A stretch of DNA of 64,000 nt from positions 1 through 64,000 of the forward strand of contig NZ_CP043504.1 in the NCBI RefSeq assembly GCF_008365275.1, read 5' to 3'. The notes beneath the pieces were generated by a model that worked only from the letters and a program-made list of their open reading frames with translations, did no database searches and was not told where the DNA came from. The DNA is from Protaetiibacter larvae (lineage in GTDB: Bacteria > Actinomycetota > Actinomycetes > Actinomycetales > Microbacteriaceae). Shown here piece by piece: positions 47,103 through 59,698 of this stretch. A program made the translations under genes and the position numbers. Within the stretch, counting starts at the first letter, position 1. Each line of letters starts with the position of its first letter.

Positions 47103-48685
47103 GCGACGGCCTCCTCGTCGGGCGGCAGGGCGAGCGGCGACGCCCCGTGCCACGCGGTGCCCGCGCGGCGCGGAAGGGTGAGCCGGAAGCACGAGCCCTC
47201 GCCGGGCTGCGACCACACCGCGAGCTCGCCGCCGTGCACCACCGCGTCCTCGAGCGAGATCGCGAGCCCCAGCCCGGTGCCGCCCGTGGTGCGCTGGCGC
47301 GAGGGGTCGGCCCGCCAGAACCGGTCGAAGACGCGCTCGACGACGCCCGGCGCCATGCCGACCCCGTAGTCGCGCACCGCGATCGCCACCGCGTCGGCAT
47401 CGGAGTCGACGTAGACCACGATGGGTCGCGACTCGCCGTGGTCGATCGCGTTGCCGAGCAGGTTCTGCAGGATGCGGCGGACGCGACGCGCATCGACGTC
47501 CGCCTCGAAGTAGCCGCCGGGGGCGACGAGCCGGATCTCGCTGCCCTTCTCCTGGGCGAGCGGCTCGACCGAGGCGATCGACTCCTCCACGAGGCGCACG
47601 AGGTTGGTGGGGTCGGTCTCGAGCTGCACGGCGCCCGCGTCGTAGCGGCTCATCTCGAGCAGGTCGGCGAGCATCGACTCGAACCGCCCGATCTGCGCGT
47701 GGAGCAGCTCCGCGGTGCGCGCGGTGGTGGGCGGGAAGTCGCCCCGCTGGTCGTACAGCACATCGCCCGCGAGCCGGATCGTGGTGAGCGGGGTGCGGAG
47801 CTCGTGCGACACATCGGAGACGAAGCGCTGCTGCACGCGCGACAGGTCGGCGAGCTGCCGGATCTGCCGTTGCAGGCTGTCGGCCATCCGGTTGAAGGAG
47901 CGCGCGAGGGTCGCGAGCTCGTCGTCGCCGCGCACCGGCAGGCGCTCCTCGAGCTCCCCCGCGGCCAGTTTCTCGGAGGCGTCCGCGGCGATGCGCACCG
48001 GCCCCACCACGAGGCGCACCACGAGGTACGCGACGCCGCCGAACAGCGCCACGAGCGCGATCCCGCCGAACAGCAGGGTCGATTGCACGAAGTCGAGGGT
48101 GCTCTGCACGTCGGCGAGGTTGTAGAAGAGGAAGAGCTGGTAGCGCCCCGCGGTGACGGTGTCGAGGATCGTGCCGGTCATGATGCCGGGTTGGGATCCC
48201 GTCTCGGTGCTGACCGCGACCGACTGCCAGGCGATCTCGGTGCCCGAGGCCTCGGCGGTCGTCTCCCGCAGCTCGGTCGACACCGAGAGCTCGCCCGTCT
48301 CGAACACCCGGCTCACGCGGGGATCCAGCCGGATCGGGCCCTCCTGGCCGGCGGCGCGCAGGAAGGCGAGGTAGTTCGCGGTCGTCGACAGCTGCACCGC
48401 GTCGAGCACCGAGTCGGCCGTCGACTGCAGGTCGGGGCTGTCGCCGAGCTCGGCCGCCGTGGTGAACATCTGCTGGGCCTGCACGGTCGCACGCCCCGCC
48501 TCGGCGAGCACCTGGTCGCGTCGCGAGTCGAAGAGGTTGGAACGCACCGAGGTCGCGATCACGATGCCGATGACGGTCACCGAGAGCGCCGCGAGCACGA
48601 CCGTGATGACGATCGTGCGCACCCGCAGCGATCCGCGCCAGAGGTGGACGAGGCGACTCCGCCAGGCGCGCCAGTTCCACCGCAC
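47099..48685 (-). CDS. mtrB: Sensor histidine kinase MtrB
   Basis: 528 aa from GTG 48685, 8 nt after the mtrA stop. Two membrane spans (residues ~20-45 and ~190-215) around an extracellular sensor loop, HAMP, then the H-box FVSDVSHELRTPLTTIRLAG and the HATPase domain (NLLGNAIDHGES, VRDYGVGMAPG, TGGTGLGLAIS). Partner of MtrA; the pair controls cell-wall metabolism and division genes in actinobacteria. Confidence 0.97.
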   Translation of the reverse strand: MRWNWRAWRSRLVHLWRGSLRVRTIVITVVLAALSVTVIGIVIATSVRSNLFDSRRDQVLAEAGRATVQAQQMFTTAAELGDSPDLQSTADSVLDAVQLSTTANYLAFLRAAGQEGPIRLDPRVSRVFETGELSVSTELRETTAEASGTEIAWQSVAVSTETGSQPGIMTGTILDTVTAGRYQLFLFYNLADVQSTLDFVQSTLLFGGIALVALFGGVAYLVVRLVVGPVRIAADASEKLAAGELEERLPVRGDDELATLARSFNRMADSLQRQIRQLADLSRVQQRFVSDVSHELRTPLTTIRLAGDVLYDQRGDFPPTTARTAELLHAQIGRFESMLADLLEMSRYDAGAVQLETDPTNLVRLVEESIASVEPLAQEKGSEIRLVAPGGYFEADVDARRVRRILQNLLGNAIDHGESRPIVVYVDSDADAVAIAVRDYGVGMAPGVVERVFDRFWRADPSRQRTTGGTGLGLAISLEDAVVHGGELAVWSQPGEGSCFRLTLPRRAGTAWHGASPLALPPDEEAVA

Positions 48686-48693
48686 GACGACCC

Positions 48694-49374
48694 CTAGGTG
48701 ACGGCGCCCGCGCGATAGCCGACGCCGCGGACGGTCGTCACGATGCGCGGGTTGTCGGGATCGTGCTCCACCTTCGCGCGCAGGCGCTGCACGTGCACGT
48801 TCACGAGCCGGGTGTCGGCCTTGTAGTGGTAGCCCCAGACCTGCTCGAGCAGCATCTCGCGGGTGAACACCTGCTGCGGCTTCGCGGCGAGCGCCAGCAG
48901 CAGCTGGAACTCGAGCGGGGTGAGACCCACCTTCGCGTCGCCGCGACGCACCTCGTGCCCGGCCACGTCGATCACGAGGTCGCCGATCGCGATGCGGTCG
49001 CTCGTCTCGGGGAGGCTCGGTCGCAGGCGCGCACGAACGCGCGCCACGAGTTCCTTGGGGTTGAACGGCTTGACCACGTAGTCGTCGGCTCCCGACTCGA
49101 GACCCTGCACGACATCCGTCGGCTCGCCCTTCGCGGTGAGCATGATGATCGGCACGCCGCTCTCGGCACGCACCGTGCGGCACACCTCGATGCCGCTCAT
49201 GCCCGGCAGCATGAGGTCGAGCAGCACGAGGTCGGGCCGCTCGGCGCGGAAGGTCTCGATGGCGACCTTGCCGTCCGCGGCGAAGCTCGGCTCGAAGCCC
49301 TCGCCGCGGAGGATGATGCCGATCATCTCGGCGATCGCGGGGTCGTCGTCGACCACGAGAATGCGCGCGTTCAT
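48694..49374 (-). CDS. mtrA: Response regulator MtrA
   Basis: 226 aa from ATG 49374 (GAGG upstream; the frame is open to 49404). OmpR/PhoB type: receiver with Asp10/Asp11 and phospho-acceptor Asp53 (VLLDLMLPGMSG), Thr/Ala and Lys positions in MLTAKGE and VVKPFNPKEL. The winged helix is at ~130-226 (LTPLEFQLLLALAAKPQQVF, VNVHVQRLRAKVEHDP). First gene of mtrA-mtrB-lpqB. Confidence 0.97.
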   Translation of the reverse strand: MNARILVVDDDPAIAEMIGIILRGEGFEPSFAADGKVAIETFRAERPDLVLLDLMLPGMSGIEVCRTVRAESGVPIIMLTAKGEPTDVVQGLESGADDYVVKPFNPKELVARVRARLRPSLPETSDRIAIGDLVIDVAGHEVRRGDAKVGLTPLEFQLLLALAAKPQQVFTREMLLEQVWGYHYKADTRLVNVHVQRLRAKVEHDPDNPRIVTTVRGVGYRAGAVT

Positions 49375-49500
49375 GAACCTCGTTCGTTCCGTTACGCCCC
49401 GCACGGGCGGGGCCTGGTTCGCTCACGACAAGAGTAGTCGGGGTATGGAAGCATATGGCCCAGACGCAGTGAGCGACACTCGCGAACGAGGGGAGGGCCT

Positions 49501-50622
49501 GTGACGCAGTTCGCCGGTGCGTTCCCCGCGCCGAGTTGGACGCCTCCGGCCCGCGAGCCCTTCGTGCCCCTGCGGCCGCTCACCCTCGGGCAGCTGCTCG
49601 GCGGCGCCTTCCGCGCGCTGCGCCACAACCCCGCGGTGATCCTGCCGCCCGCGATCCTGCTGTCGCTCATCTCGGCGCTCGCGCTCGTGGGCTTCCAACA
49701 GGGGATCGCCTCCCCCCTGCTCGACTCCTGGGGTTCCGGCACCGGTGCGGATGTCGGCTACTTCTGGTTCGCGGTGGCCGGCATCGGCCTGCTCGGCAGC
49801 CTCGTCGGGCAGTCGCTCGGGATCGCCGTGGGGCTCGTGCAGCAGGCGGTCTCGGCGCTCGACGTCTCCCATGCGGTCATCGGGCGGCGCCTCACCCCCG
49901 GCGGCGCTCGGCGGCGCAGCGCCGGGCTCGCGCCGCGAGTGCTCGGCTGGGCGGGGATCGCGCTCGTGGTGCTCCTGGTGGTCGGCGGGCTGGGGTTGGC
50001 GCTCCTCGCCGTCGCCGGGGTGGGCGGTCCGCTGGCGGCGTTCACGGCGGCGCTCGTGGTGTACCCGGGCGGCGGGGTGCTGCTCGCCTGGCTCGGCACG
50101 AAGCTCGCCGTCGTGCCCTCGGTGCTCGTGGTCGAACGCGCCCGGCTCGGCACGGCCCTGCGGCGTTCGTGGCGCCTCACGCGCGGCCAGTTCTGGCGTA
50201 CCTTCGGCATCCGTCTGCTGTGCGGGGTGATGATCGGCATCGCGACCGCGATCGTGAGCATCCCGGTCGCGCTGCTGGCCCAGTGGGCCACGAGCATCCT
50301 CGCGGGCAACGGCGACACGGGCGACATCCTCGCGATGCAGCGGTTGGCCGAGCTCGCGGGCGCCGTCGTCGGCTCGGTGATCACGGGCGTCGGACTCGTC
50401 GTCACGACGGCCACCGACGCGCTGCTCTACCTCGATCTGCGGATGCGCCGCGAGGGGCTCGACCTGGAGCTCAGCCGCTTCCTGGAGCAGCGGCGGGGGG
50501 GCACCCGGTTCGACCCGGCCGAGCTCGATCCGTTCCGCCCGCCCGCCGACCCGCGCAGTCCCGCCGCAGCCCCGGCAGCTGCGAGCGTCCCGCCCGCCGG
50601 AACGGGGTCGCCGTGGAGTTGA
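49501..50622 (+). CDS. Multi-span membrane protein (glycerophosphodiester-phosphodiesterase membrane-domain type)
   Basis: 373 aa from GTG 49501 with GAGGGGAGGG six nt upstream. A Pro-rich start, LTLGQLLGGAFRALRHNPAVILPPAILLS, then about six membrane spans, with a SWRLTRGQFWRTFGIRLL segment typical of this family. A Pro/Ala-rich tail. It opens a five-gene operon (next start overlaps by 10 nt). Function unknown; probably envelope-related. Confidence 0.8.
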   Translation: MTQFAGAFPAPSWTPPAREPFVPLRPLTLGQLLGGAFRALRHNPAVILPPAILLSLISALALVGFQQGIASPLLDSWGSGTGADVGYFWFAVAGIGLLGSLVGQSLGIAVGLVQQAVSALDVSHAVIGRRLTPGGARRRSAGLAPRVLGWAGIALVVLLVVGGLGLALLAVAGVGGPLAAFTAALVVYPGGGVLLAWLGTKLAVVPSVLVVERARLGTALRRSWRLTRGQFWRTFGIRLLCGVMIGIATAIVSIPVALLAQWATSILAGNGDTGDILAMQRLAELAGAVVGSVITGVGLVVTTATDALLYLDLRMRREGLDLELSRFLEQRRGGTRFDPAELDPFRPPADPRSPAAAPAAASVPPAGTGSPWS

Positions 50623-51290
50623 CCGCGGGCGTTCCGCACGCGCTCCCCCTCGACGCACCCCTCGACCCCGACGCGGCCGAGGCACGGCGGCTGCTCATGG
50701 AGGAGCTTGCGAAGACCCGCTACCAGGAGCAGGCGGGCGAAGCCCCGGGCATCCCCGACTGGCTGCAGGCGCTCCTGGACCGCATCGACGAGTTCCTGAA
50801 CTCGCTCGGCGGCGAGGGAACGGCGCCGGTCTGGGTGCTCGTGCTGGTCGTGGTCGGGATCGCGCTCGTGGTCGCCGCGTTCCTCGTGTTCGGCGTGCCC
50901 CGACTGCGGGCGCGCAGCGCGGGGGCCGGCGAGGGGCTGTTCGAGGCGGACGACGTGCGGGATGCGGCGGCGATCCGCCGCGCCGCGGACGCGGCCGCCC
51001 GTGCGGGCGACTTCGCGCTCGCGATCGCGGAACGCTTCCGGGCCGTCGCGCGCTCGCTCCACGAACGCACCCTCGTCTCGACGGTGCCCGGCAGCACTTC
51101 GCACGACGTCGCCCGCCGAGCCGCCCTCGTGCTGCCGGCGCACGGCGAGGCGCTGGAGCGCGCGGCTCACGACTTCGACGCCGTCCGCTACCTCGGCGAT
51201 CCCGGGGACCGCGAGCGCTACGCCACGCTCGTGGAGCTCGACGAGGCCGTCGCCCGCACCCATCCCGACCTCGCGGCGGTCGGCGCATGA
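50613..51290 (+). CDS. DUF4129 membrane protein
   Basis: 225 aa from GTG 50613, which lies inside the end of the previous gene. One membrane span (VWVLVLVVVGIALVVAAFLVF, residues ~70-90); the C-terminal DUF4129 domain is helical (GDFALAIAERFRAVARSLHERTLV, PGSTSHDVARRAA). Members commonly stand next to MoxR and DUF58 genes, as here. Possibly a partner of the MoxR ATPase complex. Confidence 0.85.
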   Translation: MELTAGVPHALPLDAPLDPDAAEARRLLMEELAKTRYQEQAGEAPGIPDWLQALLDRIDEFLNSLGGEGTAPVWVLVLVVVGIALVVAAFLVFGVPRLRARSAGAGEGLFEADDVRDAAAIRRAADAAARAGDFALAIAERFRAVARSLHERTLVSTVPGSTSHDVARRAALVLPAHGEALERAAHDFDAVRYLGDPGDRERYATLVELDEAVARTHPDLAAVGA

Positions 51291-52480
51291 CGGCGCCGAC
51301 GACGGACGCGACCGCACGGACCGCACCGGCGCGCCGACCGCGCCGCCTCGGCGTCATCCTGGTGTGGGCGGCGCTCGCCGTGATCGTGGTGCTCGTCGTG
51401 CTCGTCATCGCCGCGGTGAACGGCGGCGACCGCGCCGGGCAGCACCTGCGTTCGCCCGACGACACCTCGCCGGCGGGAGCGCGCGCCCTCGCCGAGGTGC
51501 TGCGCGATCAGGGCATCGAGGTGTCGGTGGCGCGGACCTTCGCCGAGGCGGACTCGGCCGTGTCGGTCGACGGCGGCACGGACACGACGCTGCTCATCGA
51601 CGACGACTGGTGGGCGCTCGGCCCCGAGGCGTACCGGCAGCTCAGCCCGCTCGCGACGCGGCTCATCCTCGTGCTGCCGAACGACGAGGCGCTCGACGCG
51701 GTGGCCCCCGAGCTCGGCTACGCGGGCTTCGCGGGAGGGCCTGTCGACGCGGCCTGCGAGCTCGCCGCGGCGGTGCGCGCCGGCACGATCGACGCGGGCG
51801 GCGACTCGTACCTCGCGCCCGCCGATGCCGTCCGCTGCTTCCCGAGCGAGGGGGGCGGGTTCTCGCTCGTGCGGCTCGAGACGGGCGGGCGCAGCGTCAC
51901 CGTGCTCGGCGCGGCCGAGCTGCTGAGCAACGAGAGCATCGCGCGGGAGGGGAACGCCGCGCTCGCGCTGGGCCTGCTCGGCGAGACCCGGCGGCTCGTG
52001 TGGTATCAGCCCGACGCCGACGACCTCGCCTGGCAGCCGAGCGGCACGCTCGCCGACCGGCAGGCGGACTGGTACCTGCCGCTCGTCGTGCTGGTGGCGC
52101 TCGTCGCGGTGGCCGCAGCCGTGTGGCGCGGCCGCCGGATGGGCGCCGTCGTCGTGGAGCGCCTCCCCGTCGAGGTGCGCGCGAGCGAGACGATGGACGG
52201 CCGAGCCCGACTGTACGAACGCGGCGGGGCACGCGACCACGCCCTCGACACCGTGCGTGCCGCGACGACCCGCCGGATGGCCCGCACGCTCGGGCTGCCG
52301 CGCACGGCGACCCGAGACGAGGTGATCGCCGGGTGCGCCGCCGCGACCGGACGCGACCCCGAGCGGGTGCGCGCACTCCTGCACACCGCGCCCGCCCGCG
52401 ACGACCGCGAGCTGGTGCGGCTCTCCGACGAGCTGCTCCGCCTCGAGCACGAGCTCGGCCGCGCGGTGCGGCCGCAGTGA
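51287..52480 (+). CDS. DUF4350 membrane protein
   Basis: 397 aa, ATGA overlap with the previous gene. N-terminal span (ILVWAALAVIVVLVVLVIAAV), extracytoplasmic DUF4350 domain (DTSPAGARALAEVLRDQGIEV, a Rossmann-like fold), a second span (LPLVVLVALVAVAAAVW, ~260-280) and a cytoplasmic helical end. Part of the MoxR/DUF58 operon; function unknown. Confidence 0.85.
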   Translation: MTAPTTDATARTAPARRPRRLGVILVWAALAVIVVLVVLVIAAVNGGDRAGQHLRSPDDTSPAGARALAEVLRDQGIEVSVARTFAEADSAVSVDGGTDTTLLIDDDWWALGPEAYRQLSPLATRLILVLPNDEALDAVAPELGYAGFAGGPVDAACELAAAVRAGTIDAGGDSYLAPADAVRCFPSEGGGFSLVRLETGGRSVTVLGAAELLSNESIAREGNAALALGLLGETRRLVWYQPDADDLAWQPSGTLADRQADWYLPLVVLVALVAVAAAVWRGRRMGAVVVERLPVEVRASETMDGRARLYERGGARDHALDTVRAATTRRMARTLGLPRTATRDEVIAGCAAATGRDPERVRALLHTAPARDDRELVRLSDELLRLEHELGRAVRPQ

Positions 52481-52517
52481 CCCGACCCACCCGACCATCC
52501 CGAGAGAAACGGACGCC

Positions 52518-53477
52518 ATGCCCACCACATCCGAACTCCGCGACGCGCTGTCGCGTGTGCGCACCGAGGTCGGCAAGGCGGTGGTCGGCCAGGACGGCGC
52601 CGTCACCGGACTGCTGATCGCGCTGCTCGCGAACGGTCACGTTCTGCTGGAGGGCGTGCCGGGCGTCGCCAAGACGCTGCTCGTGCGATCGCTCTCGCGG
52701 GCGCTGAGCCTGGAAACCCGCCGCGTGCAGTTCACCCCCGACCTCATGCCGGGCGACATCACCGGCTCGGTCGTGTACGACCCGAAGACGGGCGAGTTCG
52801 AGTTCCGCGAGGGACCGGTGTTCACCAACATCCTGCTCGCCGACGAGATCAACCGGACGCCGCCGAAGACGCAGTCGGCGCTGCTGGAGGCCATGGAGGA
52901 GCGGCAGGTGTCGGCCGACGGGGTGACCCGCCCGCTGCCGACGCCGTTCCTCGTGGCGGCCACCCAGAACCCGATCGAGTACGAAGGGACCTACACCCTG
53001 CCGGAGGCGCAGCTCGACCGCTTCCTGCTGAAGCTCGTGCTCGAGCTGCCGGCCCGCGACGCCGAAGTGGAGGTGCTCGCGCGGCACGCGGGGGGCTTCA
53101 ACCCGCGCGACCTCGCGGCGGCGGGCGTCACCCCGGTGCTGGATGCGGAGACCTTGCGCGCGGCACAGGCCGACGTGGCGCAGCTCCCGGTGAGCGCGGA
53201 CGTGCTCGGCTACGCGGTCGACCTGGCCCGCGGCACCCGCCAGAGCCCCTCGGTGCGGCTCGGGGTGAGCCCGCGCGGTGCCACAGCGCTGCTCGCGGCC
53301 GCCCGCGCGTGGGCGTGGCTCTCGGGTGCGAGCGGGGTGACCCCCGACCATCTGCAGGCCATGGCGCTGCCGGTGCTGCGGCACCGCATCCAGCTGCGGC
53401 CCGAGGCGGAGCTCGAGGGTGTCGGGCCGGATGCCGTGCTCCGCGCGGTCATCCAGCAGGTCCGCGTGCCGATCTAG
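52518..53477 (+). CDS. MoxR-family AAA+ ATPase
   Basis: 319 aa. Walker A LLEGVPGVAKT (~45), Walker B ILLADEINRTPPKTQSALLEAM, sensor 1 VAATQNPIEYEGTYTLPEAQLDRF, C-terminal lid domain. MoxR ATPases act as chaperones that mature or activate partner proteins, generally VWA/DUF58 proteins encoded beside them; the next gene is DUF58. Confidence 0.95.
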   Translation: MPTTSELRDALSRVRTEVGKAVVGQDGAVTGLLIALLANGHVLLEGVPGVAKTLLVRSLSRALSLETRRVQFTPDLMPGDITGSVVYDPKTGEFEFREGPVFTNILLADEINRTPPKTQSALLEAMEERQVSADGVTRPLPTPFLVAATQNPIEYEGTYTLPEAQLDRFLLKLVLELPARDAEVEVLARHAGGFNPRDLAAAGVTPVLDAETLRAAQADVAQLPVSADVLGYAVDLARGTRQSPSVRLGVSPRGATALLAAARAWAWLSGASGVTPDHLQAMALPVLRHRIQLRPEAELEGVGPDAVLRAVIQQVRVPI

Positions 53478-53481
53478 TCCG

Positions 53482-57041
<3,560 letters not shown>

Positions 57042-57092
57042 CTATCGCGAACGACGCGGGCCCGACCATCCGCGCGATTCCTCCGCTCGGTC

Positions 57093-57108
57093 ACCCCCGT
57101 TCGGGGGT
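57093..57108. promoter_or_regulatory. ACCCCCGTTCGGGGGT palindrome between katG and aquaporin
   Basis: A perfect 16-bp palindrome in the 135-nt divergent promoter region, 39 bp before the aquaporin start and 82 bp before katG. It could be an operator for both genes or a hairpin in the aquaporin leader. Not assigned to a known regulator. Confidence 0.4.
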
Positions 57109-57146
57109 AATCTGAGCCCGTCCGCACCGCCGCGAAAGGAACCACC

Positions 57147-57854
57147 ATGGCCGACGTGACCGCTCCCCCGCCTCTCCTGCGCCGGCTCGCCGCGGAGGCA
57201 TTCGGCACCTACCTGCTGGTGTTCTCGGTGCTCGGCGCCGCGCTGTTCTTCGCCCCCGACTACGGCGCGCTTCCGGTGGCGCTGTCGATCGGCATCGGTG
57301 TGCTGACGGCCGCCTACGCGGTGGGCTCGATCTCGGGCGGCCACTTCAATCCGGCGGTGACCCTCGGCGCGGCCGTGGCGGGCCGGGTGGGTTGGGGTGT
57401 GGTGCTGCCGTACTGGGTGGCCCAGCTGTTCGGGGGCACGCTCGCCTCGCTCACCCTCGGGCTGGTCGGGTTGCTCAACGGCAAGAGCCTCGACTTCGCG
57501 GCCGTCTCGAACGGCTACGGCGAGCACTCGCCGTCCGACTTCGGGCTGTGGGCGGTGTTCGTGGCGGAGATCGTGGCGACCCTGTTCTTCGTGCTGATCA
57601 TCCTCGGGGTGACGTCTGCCGGATCCAGCACCTCCGGTTTCGCGCCGCTCGCCATCGGTCTCGCGCTCACGATGTTCCACCTCGTGATGATCCCCATCAG
57701 CAACGCCTCGCTGAACCCCGCCCGGTCGTTCGCACCCGGCGTGCTCGCGGGGCCGGATACGCTCGCACAGCTGTGGGTGTTCCTCGTGGCGCCGCTCATC
57801 GGCGGGCTGCTCGCGGGAGCGCTCCACCGCCCGCTGTTCGGGGATCGCCGCTAG
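57147..57854 (+). CDS. Aquaporin (AqpZ-like MIP channel)
   Basis: 235 aa with six membrane spans and both NPA boxes (GHFNPAVTLG and SLNPARSFAPG). AAAGGA before ATG 57147. Arg after the second NPA and the general layout fit a water channel of the AqpZ group; some conduct hydrogen peroxide, which would suit its pairing with katG, but that is inference. Confidence 0.93.
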   Translation: MADVTAPPPLLRRLAAEAFGTYLLVFSVLGAALFFAPDYGALPVALSIGIGVLTAAYAVGSISGGHFNPAVTLGAAVAGRVGWGVVLPYWVAQLFGGTLASLTLGLVGLLNGKSLDFAAVSNGYGEHSPSDFGLWAVFVAEIVATLFFVLIILGVTSAGSSTSGFAPLAIGLALTMFHLVMIPISNASLNPARSFAPGVLAGPDTLAQLWVFLVAPLIGGLLAGALHRPLFGDRR

Positions 57855-57884
57855 GAGCACTCCGCCCTCCGGACGCCGTGCTCC
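57854..57884 (+). terminator. Hairpin after the aquaporin gene
   Basis: GGAGCAC (57854-57860) pairs with GTGCTCC (57878-57884), 17-nt loop. It starts at the last base of the stop codon. Weak terminator candidate. Confidence 0.4.
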
Positions 57885-57940
57885 CGCAATCGCGTTGCGG
57901 CGTCGGCATCATCGTCCCCCGAGGAAGCCACACGCTCTCC

Positions 57941-58044
57941 GAAACCCGGGACAGGACAGGTGGCGTCCGTCACCTGGGTGAGCGTCGCCGACGCAACCGG
58001 CACCCACCCCTCCGTGCTGCCCGTGGTCTCGAACCCGAAGGAAG
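57941..58044 (-). pseudogene. IS-end remnant joined to an RHS-associated domain fragment
   Basis: 57941-57955 matches the right end of the IS3-type element (59721-59735) at 14 of 15 bases. Next to it, 57959-58040 translated on the minus strand reads FETTGSTEGWVPV and TLTQVTDAT. This is a near copy of a longer stretch at about 59870-59970 (FETTGSTEGWAPV, TLTQVTDAT). It is cut on both sides and cannot be a gene. It shows an older insertion or deletion event beside the present element. Confidence 0.7.
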
Positions 58045-58069
58045 CGACTTGAATTGCCCCGCCGTCGCC

Positions 58070-58438
58070 TCACCTCGGACGCTTCGCGAGTCGTTGCGCA
58101 CGGCGCGCGCTGCCGAACGCCCGCGCTCCGGCCGCCCAGATGAACACGACGAGAACGAGAGCCAACGTGCTGATCACGAGCGCCGGGAGGCTGCCACTGC
58201 TCCACGCTGCTACAACCGCCCAGACGCCGCACAGCGAGACGACGAACGGTGCGACTCGATAACCGAGGAGCACGAGAATCATCGCCACCGCATAGATACC
58301 CAGTAGCAACACGACCGATGCAACGATCACGGGAATTTCTGCGAGAGCATCCAACGCAATAGCTTCCTGTATGGCGAAGCCACCCCGCACAATGTCGAGG
58401 GGAACCGGTACCAAGATGCCGACGAGCGCAAGCCGCAC
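58070..58438 (-). CDS. Small membrane protein, possibly truncated by the IS element
   Basis: 122 aa if started at GTG 58438; the frame continues 23 nt further into the left end of the IS element (58462). Three hydrophobic spans (PVIVASVVLLLGIYAVAMIL, APFVVSLCGVWAVVAAW, LVISTLALVLVVFIWAAG) and a basic end (RAQRLAKRPR). The codon use is less GC-biased than in the core genes to the left. It may be intact, or the C-terminal part of a longer gene. Small membrane proteins elsewhere in this island stand next to toxin-like genes. Confidence 0.5.
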   Translation of the reverse strand: MRLALVGILVPVPLDIVRGGFAIQEAIALDALAEIPVIVASVVLLLGIYAVAMILVLLGYRVAPFVVSLCGVWAVVAAWSSGSLPALVISTLALVLVVFIWAAGARAFGSARRAQRLAKRPR

Positions 58439-58526
58439 GGATTGTGGAGCAGAAGGCTGGCTGACCTGTCCCCGGTTTCCCGGACACCTAGCTTCTGGCT
58501 GAGAGGCCGGAGGATTGGAGTTCGTG

Positions 58527-58832
58527 ATGGCCAAGAAGGATGCGTATCCGCGGGAGTTTCGGGAGCGTGCTGTTGCTCTGTATCGGGCGGGTGGTCGCTC
58601 GAAGCAGGACCTGGCTCGGGAGTTGGGGATCTCGCCGACGTCGCTGCATAACTGGGTGCAGCAGGCCGCGATCGACGCGGGCGAGCAGTCCGGGGTCACG
58701 ACCGATGATCGTGCCGAGTTGGCCCGGTTGCGGCGGGAGAATCGGCGCCTGGAGTTGGAGGTGGAGATCCTGAAGCGGGCGGCCGCTTATTTCGCGAAGG
58801 AGAACGTGCTCCCAAAAGGGCTTTCCGACTGA
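58527..58832 (+). CDS. IS3-family transposase OrfA
   Basis: 101 aa from ATG 58527 (GGAG upstream). Helix-turn-helix (YPREFRERAVALYRAGGRSK, LARELGISPTSLHNWV) and a C-terminal leucine-zipper-like coil (LARLRRENRRLELEVEILKR). The slippery heptamer C_CCA_AAA (58811-58817) near its end allows a -1 shift into orfB, giving the OrfAB transposase. Confidence 0.93.
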   Translation: MAKKDAYPREFRERAVALYRAGGRSKQDLARELGISPTSLHNWVQQAAIDAGEQSGVTTDDRAELARLRRENRRLELEVEILKRAAAYFAKENVLPKGLSD

Positions 58833-58870
58833 TTGCTGAGCTGCACGCGCAGAACCCGAAGAGGTTCCGT

Positions 58871-59698
58871 GTGAGGGTGATCTGTCGGATTCTGCAGGTC
58901 TCGCCGTCGGGCTACTACGAGTGGCTCGGCCGGCCGCCGTCGGCGCGCTCGGTTCGTGACGGGGAGCTGGTCCCGATCATTCGCCGAGTTCACGAGGAAG
59001 CTCGGGGAACCTACGGAGTCCGCCGCGTTCACGCCGAGCTGACGCTGGGCAGACATCTGACCGTGTCGCGTCGGCGCGTCGAACGGCTGATGCGGGAGGC
59101 CGGACTGCAAGGCGTCCACCGGCGCCGCTGGCGGGGTGGGGGCGGCCGCCAGCCAGCAGTGTTCGAGGACCACGTGCAGCGCGTGTTCACCGCTGACCGG
59201 CCCGACAAGCTCTGGGTGACCGACATCACCCAGCACCGCACCACAGAGGGGTGGGTCTACTGCGCCGCGGTGATCGACGTCTACTCGAGGCGCTGCGTCG
59301 GCTGGTCGATCGCGGACCACCTTCGCACGGAGCTGATCGTCGACGCGCTCGACATGGCACGTTGGCGCCGGAAGCCGGTTGGCACGATCCTGCACTCCGA
59401 CCGCGGCACCCAGTTCACCTCCTGGCTGTTCGGGTCCAGACTGCGCGAGGCAGGCCTCATGGGCTCGATGGGGAAAGTCGCCTCCACCTACGACAACGCC
59501 CTCATGGAATCGTTCTGGGGCTCGATGCAGATCGAGCTCCTCGACCGGCGAGCCTGGGCCACTCGCGCCGAACTCGGACAGGCGATCTTCGAATGGATCG
59601 AGAGCTTCTACAACCCCACCAGACGCCACTCCGCGCTCGGCTACCTCAGCCCGATCCAATTCGAAAACCTTCACAAGCCCGCACAAGACGCGGCATGA
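58871..59698 (+). CDS. IS3-family transposase OrfB (DDE integrase core)
   Basis: 275 aa from GTG 58871. As the OrfAB fusion the frame continues from 58817, adding about 18 residues (RAFRLIAELHAQNPKRFR). HTH_21 segment (IRRVHEEARGTYGVRRVHAEL), then the rve core with catalytic Asp in LWVTDITQH, Asp in LHSDRGTQFTS and Glu in NALMESFWGSMQIEL, ending NPTRRHSALGYLSP. Intact. Confidence 0.95.
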   Translation: MRVICRILQVSPSGYYEWLGRPPSARSVRDGELVPIIRRVHEEARGTYGVRRVHAELTLGRHLTVSRRRVERLMREAGLQGVHRRRWRGGGGRQPAVFEDHVQRVFTADRPDKLWVTDITQHRTTEGWVYCAAVIDVYSRRCVGWSIADHLRTELIVDALDMARWRRKPVGTILHSDRGTQFTSWLFGSRLREAGLMGSMGKVASTYDNALMESFWGSMQIELLDRRAWATRAELGQAIFEWIESFYNPTRRHSALGYLSPIQFENLHKPAQDAA

